Shown piece by piece: positions 6,812 to 11,133 of a stretch of DNA of 11,133 nucleotides. The notes beneath the pieces were generated by a model. It saw nothing but the letters and a program-made list of their open reading frames with translations, ran no database searches and was not told the DNA's origin. Both the position numbers and the translations under genes were made by a program. This DNA comes from an uncultured Chryseolinea sp. (GTDB taxonomy: Bacteria > Bacteroidota > Bacteroidia > Cytophagales > Cyclobacteriaceae): NCBI GenBank assembly GCA_946478915.1, contig CAMLER010000100.1, forward strand, positions 1 to 11,133, in the 5' to 3' direction. How positions within the stretch are numbered: position 1 is the first letter of the stretch; the number at the start of each line of letters is the position of its first letter.

Positions 6812-7708
6812 CTAATAGTTAAATCGCTTCACGCCATGTAAGGGAATATCTGCGCGATCAACCAGTCTGAAAAAGTTTACCGCTACATGAAAATCGCCCG
6901 AGGGTTGCATTTCAAACCGCGCAGTAGTTCGACTATGTCCACCCGACTCAAACTCATTGTTGCCGCGATAACGTAAAGACTCGCGAATTTGGCCATTCCA
7001 TTTCAGATACAACAAATCGCCGACCTGATAAAACTCCATTAACGTTTTATCCGACATTGCATAAATTCCGGAAAGCCTTTTCATGGCTACATCATCAAGC
7101 TTAAATTCTTTCTGTAAAAAAATGTCGAAACGCAATTCATCTTCATTTTCAGATTTCCTTTCAATACTTAATATCCGGCTTTTTGCTTGTGGTGATGAAG
7201 ATGATGCATCTGTTTCAAGGTATGGATCATTGGTAAAATAGACTTGGGTTATGAGATCTTGCTGACCCTCACCTTTTACAACCATATGAATATGCGCCGG
7301 CCGCCAGACGTCACCCGATTCTCCAGCCGGATAAGGCACAGGAATTGCCGTGATAAATTTATACTTCCCATCAGCCTTGGTTATTTGCCTGCCCCGGTAA
7401 CGAAACTCATCCGAGGTATTGTCGTACTTTCGGTTCTCATCACATTGCCAGATCTCTATGCTGCAATTCTCATAAGGTGTCCCATCGGATCTGAAGATAA
7501 TACCATAAAAATGCAGAAGCTTTCCGGAGTATCCAGATGGATTAATATCAGCTCGGAGCGGGGACCCAGGTCTGTAGAACGGACCCAGAATGTCGGTAGT
7601 GGTTGGCGAATCGGCAATGTATCGACCATTGCTGAACCCTATTTTACCAAATGCGCTAAGGCCCACGGCAAGAATTGCCGATTGCCGAATGAAATTTCTC
7701 CTGTCCAT
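6812..7708 (-). CDS. Tat-exported intradiol dioxygenase-like protein
   Basis: A 298-residue protein with a twin-arginine signal (DRRNFIR at 2-8, hydrophobic AILAVGLSAF at 11-20), so it should be exported folded with its metal already bound. Residues about 35-200 are an intradiol ring-cleavage dioxygenase domain of the protocatechuate/catechol type: GPFYRPGSP at 42-50, Tyr95 in ENRKYDN, Tyr126 in IPVPYP, and RPAHIH at 136-141 with His139 and His141. This gives the full 2-Tyr/2-His Fe(III) ligand set and Arg136. Family members open catechols between the hydroxyls; the substrate here is unknown. Residues about 200-298 are an added beta-rich domain (LSGIYAM, EFYQVGDLLYLKWNG) resembling the small C-terminal domain of some serine hydrolases (DUF3471-like, tentative). 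No other aromatic-degradation gene is nearby. There is no clear ribosome site at the ATG. Confidence 0.85.
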   Translation of the reverse strand: MDRRNFIRQSAILAVGLSAFGKIGFSNGRYIADSPTTTDILGPFYRPGSPLRADINPSGYSGKLLHFYGIIFRSDGTPYENCSIEIWQCDENRKYDNTSDEFRYRGRQITKADGKYKFITAIPVPYPAGESGDVWRPAHIHMVVKGEGQQDLITQVYFTNDPYLETDASSSSPQAKSRILSIERKSENEDELRFDIFLQKEFKLDDVAMKRLSGIYAMSDKTLMEFYQVGDLLYLKWNGQIRESLRYRGNNEFESGGHSRTTARFEMQPSGDFHVAVNFFRLVDRADIPLHGVKRFNY

Positions 7709-7777
7709 AACTGGGTATATTAATTATGATCCGCCAGAAGTTGCATCCCCAAGATATTCATAATTGTGCTGGCAATT

Positions 7778-7850
7778 CTAAGCTATAAATTTAAGGCGGA
7801 TGTTTAAGCCCGTGGCTCAAAATATTTGCTGCTGTCTGCCTAAATCTTAG
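7778..7850. repeat. Imperfect inverted repeat between sulfatase and dioxygenase genes
   Basis: Left-arm pieces CTAAG (7778-7782), ATTTA (7789-7793) and GGC (7795-7797) are complementary to CTTAG (7846-7850), TAAAT (7841-7845) and GCC (7838-7840). The left arm carries a 6-nt bulge and one extra A. A smaller hairpin, AGCC (7807-7810) with GGCT (7814-7817), lies in the loop. It would fall in the RNA between the sulfatase 3' end and the dioxygenase start. It may be a structured leader, the remnant of a small element, or chance. Confidence 0.35.
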
Positions 7851-7881
7851 CGGAATCTTTGAAGGTTAAGCAAAATCAACC

Positions 7882-7909
7882 GGATAACGGACAACTGATA
7901 ACGGATAGG
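7882..7909. repeat. Heptamer-period array C (GGATAAC-like)
   Basis: Four consecutive 7-bp units, GGATAAC, GGACAAC, TGATAAC and GGATAGG, lie 16 nt past the TAG stop (7926-7928) of the minus-strand sulfatase. The 9-mer GATAACGGA occurs twice, exactly 14 bp (two units) apart. The unit differs from arrays A and B, but the period and, compared with B, the position just behind a stop codon are the same. Confidence 0.55.
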
Positions 7910-7925
7910 GCATGTCGATGCCCAA

Positions 7926-9215
7926 CTACAGCTTAATAGGCTCCAAAACACTTTTCTCCCAGTCAGCATATTTACCTTTAAGAGAACTGAAGACATCTGG
8001 GTTAACATCTTTTAGATTGCTTTTTTCCGACGGGTCTTTTGTCAGATTAAAAAGATACTCGCCCGTCGAATCACTCAAATATTTCCATTCACCCATTCTA
8101 ATTGCCTTGCTGCGCTGTGCAAGTCGCCAGTAAAGAACGCGCGGAACAATTTTGCCACGACCTGTCAAAATCGGGACCAAATCCATTCCATCCAGAGGAA
8201 AATCGGGATGAGATTTTGCCGCCGCTATCGATAACATTGTAGCCGTCCAATCCATTGTTATCACAACTTGTTCGGTTGATGATCCGGGCTTGATTTTACC
8301 TGGCCACCTTACGAACGCCGGCACTTTTATTCCACCTTCCCATACAGTAGCCTTTCCTTTCGACAGCTCACCGTTGTTGGAGTAGCGCTCGCCACCGTTG
8401 TCGTTCGTAAATATGACAATAGTATTCTCTTTCAAGCCTCTTACCTCCAGCGATTTCATAATTCGTCCAACAGCATCATCAAGGCTTTTCATCATTTCTC
8501 TATAGGTGTCAGCTGATCCACCCTCACGAAAGTTGGCGCCATCCGGATAAGGAGAGTCGCCTGGTTTTTGCCATGGCCAGTGCGGTGCATTAAAATTAAC
8601 CGAAAGAAAAAAAGGTTTCTTGTGTGAGCCCTCGAGGAACGCCACTGCCTTGTCCGCAATCAGATCAGTCAAATAACCTTTGGGGTATACGGGCGTATCA
8701 TTTTCATAAAGATCGTGTCTGCCACCCCCGTCTTTGTATGAAATGTAGTCCACTGCGCCTGCACGAAATCCAAAGAAATAATCAAACCCGTTTTTAGTTG
8801 GACTGTGTTGCGGTTGGCACCCCAAATGCCATTTGCCGAGCAGTACCGTTTCGTAACCAGCCGTAGCAAGCATTTTTGGAAGCGAAGGATATGCTGGTGT
8901 CAGCCCATGGGTTGTGTCGCTGGGTAGTCCTGTCAATGGCTCGATCAGACCCACCGGCGTCCGTGCAGGGTACCTTCCGGTGAGAAAGGATGCGCGCGTC
9001 GGTGTACATAGCGGTGCACCGGAATACGCGTTGATAAATTTGATTCCCTCAGATGCCAACTTATCGATGCTAGGTGTCTGAAAATCTTTGCGGCCATAAC
9101 AGCTAAGGTCGGCATACCCCATATCATCCGTCATTATATAAATAATATTGGGTTTTTGTCCGAAAGAACTTGTTGCAATCAATAGGACGCACGACAATGT
9201 GATGTACATTTTCAT
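7926..9215 (-). CDS. Secreted sulfatase, formylglycine (Cys) type
   Basis: A 429-residue S1-family sulfatase (alkaline-phosphatase superfamily), counted from the ATG at 9213-9215. It has a type I signal peptide (MKMYITLSCVLLIATSSFGQ) and should act in the periplasm or outside the cell. Metal ligands Asp30 and Asp31 are in MTDDMG. The core CTPTR motif with Cys70 is the site converted to formylglycine, followed by ASFLTGRYP. Other family cues are GKWHLG (Lys128, His130), APHWPW (His212), FTNDNGGE (Asp272, Asn273) and KATVWEGGIKVP (Lys288). Such enzymes hydrolyse sulfate esters of glycans or small molecules; the substrate is not readable. A formylglycine-generating enzyme is required and is not encoded here, nor is any SusC/SusD pair. 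A TTG at 9294-9296 would add 27 residues before the signal peptide, so I reject it. The dioxygenase follows 217 bp downstream on the same strand. Confidence 0.92.
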   Translation of the reverse strand: MKMYITLSCVLLIATSSFGQKPNIIYIMTDDMGYADLSCYGRKDFQTPSIDKLASEGIKFINAYSGAPLCTPTRASFLTGRYPARTPVGLIEPLTGLPSDTTHGLTPAYPSLPKMLATAGYETVLLGKWHLGCQPQHSPTKNGFDYFFGFRAGAVDYISYKDGGGRHDLYENDTPVYPKGYLTDLIADKAVAFLEGSHKKPFFLSVNFNAPHWPWQKPGDSPYPDGANFREGGSADTYREMMKSLDDAVGRIMKSLEVRGLKENTIVIFTNDNGGERYSNNGELSKGKATVWEGGIKVPAFVRWPGKIKPGSSTEQVVITMDWTATMLSIAAAKSHPDFPLDGMDLVPILTGRGKIVPRVLYWRLAQRSKAIRMGEWKYLSDSTGEYLFNLTKDPSEKSNLKDVNPDVFSSLKGKYADWEKSVLEPIKL

Positions 9216-9314
9216 AACCTGAAATAATTTGTGAGCAATTTTTCTGAGAAAAGTTTGTGACAACATGGATTGGAAAACCCTGTGGAGAAAGTACAAAATA
9301 AAAGTATTATTACT

Positions 9315-9344
9315 AAGTGTTGGGCGTCATTTGTAAAGTGTTGG
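9315..9344. promoter_or_regulatory. 9-bp direct repeat spaced 21 bp, possible operator
   Basis: AAGTGTTGG occurs exactly at 9315-9323 and 9336-9344, with start points 21 bp apart, about two helical turns. It lies in the divergent gap between the sulfatase (start 9215) and the kinase (start 9466). Tandem same-face repeats are typical of dimeric response-regulator or activator sites, but no binding protein can be named and chance is not excluded. Confidence 0.35.
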
Positions 9345-9452
9345 AACCGGTAATTCGAGGGTAAAATATCCTAATTCAATAACCTTAAGGGTCGTACAGG
9401 GACATCGAACACCGCGATGCGTAAAATCTTTATATTAGAGGAAGTAATTTCC

Positions 9453-9457
9453 GGAGG
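9453..9457 (+). promoter_or_regulatory. Strong ribosome binding site of the kinase gene
   Basis: GGAGG lies 8 nt before the ATG at 9466 and fixes this start. It is the strongest Shine-Dalgarno match in the window; most other genes here have weak or no matches, as is common in Bacteroidota. A small GGAA/TTCC dyad (9440-9443 with 9449-9452) lies directly before it. Confidence 0.6.
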
Positions 9458-9465
9458 CGACCAAC

Positions 9466-11130
9466 ATGAATTCCCCTGAACCGTCACTAATTAGCGGAAG
9501 CCAACACAAAACCAACTCAGAGACCATTCTAACGTATCTGGTGGTTTTTATTATTATACATGCAGGTAGCCGCATTTCCTTGCTCGCGCGGCACGACCTG
9601 GCCGTATCAGACTATTATTTGCCTACGGCACTTTCAATTATTCTTATTCACTGGCTGGGTCCAAAATATGTCATACCAGTAATTTATTTAAACGCTGTAG
9701 CTACTTCTTTTCTGTGGGGAAATCCGATTGAACGATGGCCGCTTTGGTTTGTGTTTGCTATACCGGAAACCCTTTTCGCCTTTTTATCCTGGTTCTTGTT
9801 CAGGGTTGTCTATCGAGGGAAATATTGGTTACCCGACATCAACAATACTTCTGTGTTTATGGCAGTCGGTGTATTGATCCCGGCACTTGTGGAGACCTTA
9901 CTTCTACAATCACTAACGGTTTGGACCAATAGCCAGTCAGCGCAAACATTTTGGGTTTACGTTAAGAGCAACTTGCTAAGTGAGATTACGATGGCACTTT
10001 GTATCACCTTGCCAGCGCTGTTCTATCTAACTCCGTATGCTCAAAGAAAAGGATTTTTGTATCAAAGCCACGAGGAAGTACCCACCCCTAGCAAGCTCAG
10101 CAGAAACGAGATCTTAGAGCTGGCCGGTATTTTTTTAAGCTTGTTGATTCTGGCATTCCTCGTCAATTTCGTGGAATACTGGTACGTCTTCGGTTTTTTT
10201 TCTCTCTTTGTTGCTATTCGGTACGGATTCGGGCCGGCAATTTTTACAAATTTTTTCATCCTGTTAATTACCTATGTCCTCCCTAAATTTTTCATTGCTA
10301 TCGGGGAAAACAATGTGGGCGATTATCGGAGTGTTAATGATATTCTATTGGGTGCCAGTTTCCTTTTTGTCTTCGCGGTCATTACGGGCCGGGTGATCAG
10401 TGATGTAAAAATTGCTGAGCTCAGACTAGTCAAACAAAACAAAAAGCTTAAACAAGCAAATGAAGAGCTTGACCGTTTTGTTTACAGTGTATCACACGAT
10501 CTGAGCGCCCCGCTTAAGTCAATTCTTGGCCTTGTTAACATTAGTAAATTGGACAATCACACTCCCGAACGCCAGAATCTGCTGAGCATGATTGAGAAAA
10601 GTGTATTGAGACTTGAAGATTTTATTTCCGAGATTCTGGATTACTCTCGAAATACCCGCACAAAAATTCTGATCGAGCGCATCCAGATTAAAGACCTGTG
10701 CACCGAGATCCTGGAGAATCTGAAATACACAACTAACAAAAATGTAGAGGTCGAATATGAACTGTCTGAGCCCGAGATCTGGCAGGACAAAAGCAGGATG
10801 AAAATAATTATGAATAACCTGTTATCCAATGCGCTCATTTTTCAAAAAGATGCCACCGGCCATCAGCCCGTCGTAAGAGTCGCGTCAAAGAAACAAGGAA
10901 GTGACATGATGATCGTCATTGAGGACAACGGAATCGGTATACGTCCCGAGCAACAGGATAAGATATTCCAAATGTTCTATAGGGGACATGAGCAATCCAA
11001 AGGATCGGGCCTTGGCCTGTACATTGCACGCGAAGCAACATTAAAAATTCACGGGAATTTGTCAGTAAGATCCGAATACGGAAAAGGCTCCACTTTTGTG
11101 GTTCAAGTAAAAAGCCACCCAAAGGATTAA
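9466..11130 (+). CDS. MASE1-type membrane sensor histidine kinase
   Basis: A 554-residue sensor kinase. Residues about 20-310 are a polytopic membrane domain with roughly eight to ten helices, resembling MASE1 (cues: the YYLPTALSIILIHWLG stretch at about 50-65 and NPIERWP at 86-92). A short coiled linker (about 315-340) leads straight to the HisKA domain with phospho-acceptor His344 in YSVSHDLSAPLKS. The HATPase domain has the N box NNLLSNA (Asn455), G1 DNGIGI (Asp487) and G2 KGSGLGL (513-517). All catalytic motifs are intact. There is no PAS domain, HAMP or receiver, so sensing would be by the membrane part; the MASE1 ligand is unknown. The start is fixed by GGAGG 8 nt upstream. It diverges from the sulfatase across 250 bp. 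No response regulator is seen, but the window ends three bases after the stop, so a partner may follow. Confidence 0.92.
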   Translation: MNSPEPSLISGSQHKTNSETILTYLVVFIIIHAGSRISLLARHDLAVSDYYLPTALSIILIHWLGPKYVIPVIYLNAVATSFLWGNPIERWPLWFVFAIPETLFAFLSWFLFRVVYRGKYWLPDINNTSVFMAVGVLIPALVETLLLQSLTVWTNSQSAQTFWVYVKSNLLSEITMALCITLPALFYLTPYAQRKGFLYQSHEEVPTPSKLSRNEILELAGIFLSLLILAFLVNFVEYWYVFGFFSLFVAIRYGFGPAIFTNFFILLITYVLPKFFIAIGENNVGDYRSVNDILLGASFLFVFAVITGRVISDVKIAELRLVKQNKKLKQANEELDRFVYSVSHDLSAPLKSILGLVNISKLDNHTPERQNLLSMIEKSVLRLEDFISEILDYSRNTRTKILIERIQIKDLCTEILENLKYTTNKNVEVEYELSEPEIWQDKSRMKIIMNNLLSNALIFQKDATGHQPVVRVASKKQGSDMMIVIEDNGIGIRPEQQDKIFQMFYRGHEQSKGSGLGLYIAREATLKIHGNLSVRSEYGKGSTFVVQVKSHPKD

Positions 11131-11133
11131 AAA

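Noticed and set aside
7244..7723. 159-codon open frame on the plus strand
   Set aside because: It lies wholly antisense to the dioxygenase gene, whose catalytic motifs are intact; its product has no recognisable domain and is rich in residues expected from a shadow frame.
9216..9296. Sulfatase extension to TTG 9294-9296
   Set aside because: The extra 27 residues would precede a complete signal peptide that begins at the ATG at 9213-9215, and TTG has no ribosome site.
9330..9358. Possible kinase promoter: TTTG at 9330-9333 and TAATTCGA at 9351-9358
   Set aside because: The spacing is plausible but the -7 element misses two positions of TAnnTTTG, so it is too weak to list.
1..11133. Mobile element, defence system, CRISPR array or biosynthetic cluster
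   Set aside because: No transposase, integrase, nuclease, toxin-antitoxin pair, regularly spaced long repeat or core biosynthetic enzyme is present; the genes are common families in a loose layout.

Overview
The window looks like a chromosomal stretch of a Bacteroidota bacterium, probably of the Cytophagales. This is inferred from a large two-module FtsX/MacB-type permease with the N-terminus typical of that phylum, a signal-peptide-bearing sulfatase, a sensor kinase of MASE1 type, weak Shine-Dalgarno signals at several starts, and one good match to the Bacteroidota -7 promoter box (TAnnTTTG). No genus can be named from sequence alone. No mobile element, CRISPR array, tRNA or rRNA gene was found.

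Layout from left to right. Positions 1-239 have no supported gene; they hold a GC-rich patch with a small hairpin and two short arrays with a 7-bp period. Two minus-strand genes follow: a cytoplasmic alpha/beta-hydrolase of the acetyl-xylan-esterase-like group (240-1052) and an ATC-hydrolase-family protein (1203-1826). Divergent from them are a lipoprotein alpha/beta-hydrolase (2032-2880) and an 816-residue ABC transporter permease with no ATPase beside it (2990-5440). The permease converges, across only 16 nt, on a minus-strand protein made of two SRPBCC domains (5457-6587). Next on the minus strand are a Tat-exported intradiol-dioxygenase-like protein with an extra C-terminal beta-rich domain (6812-7708) and a secreted formylglycine-type sulfatase (7926-9215). 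A membrane histidine kinase (9466-11130, plus strand) diverges from the sulfatase and ends three bases before the window does.

The genes do not form one obvious pathway. Four of the eight are enzymes or proteins predicted to work in or beyond the inner membrane: the lipoprotein hydrolase, the permease, the dioxygenase and the sulfatase. Most genes sit singly or in loose pairs with gaps of 100-250 bp, so this reads as ordinary accessory or house-keeping chromosome and not as a dedicated island. I see no convincing new multi-gene system.

The most unusual non-coding signal is a set of degenerate arrays with a 7-bp period. Two lie just past the stop codons of minus-strand genes, and a third lies nearby in the left-end gap. 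Other points worth a look are the intradiol dioxygenase fusion, the SRPBCC tandem, a 9-bp direct repeat spaced 21 bp upstream of the kinase, and an in-frame ATG-AAA-TAG-GTG start context.
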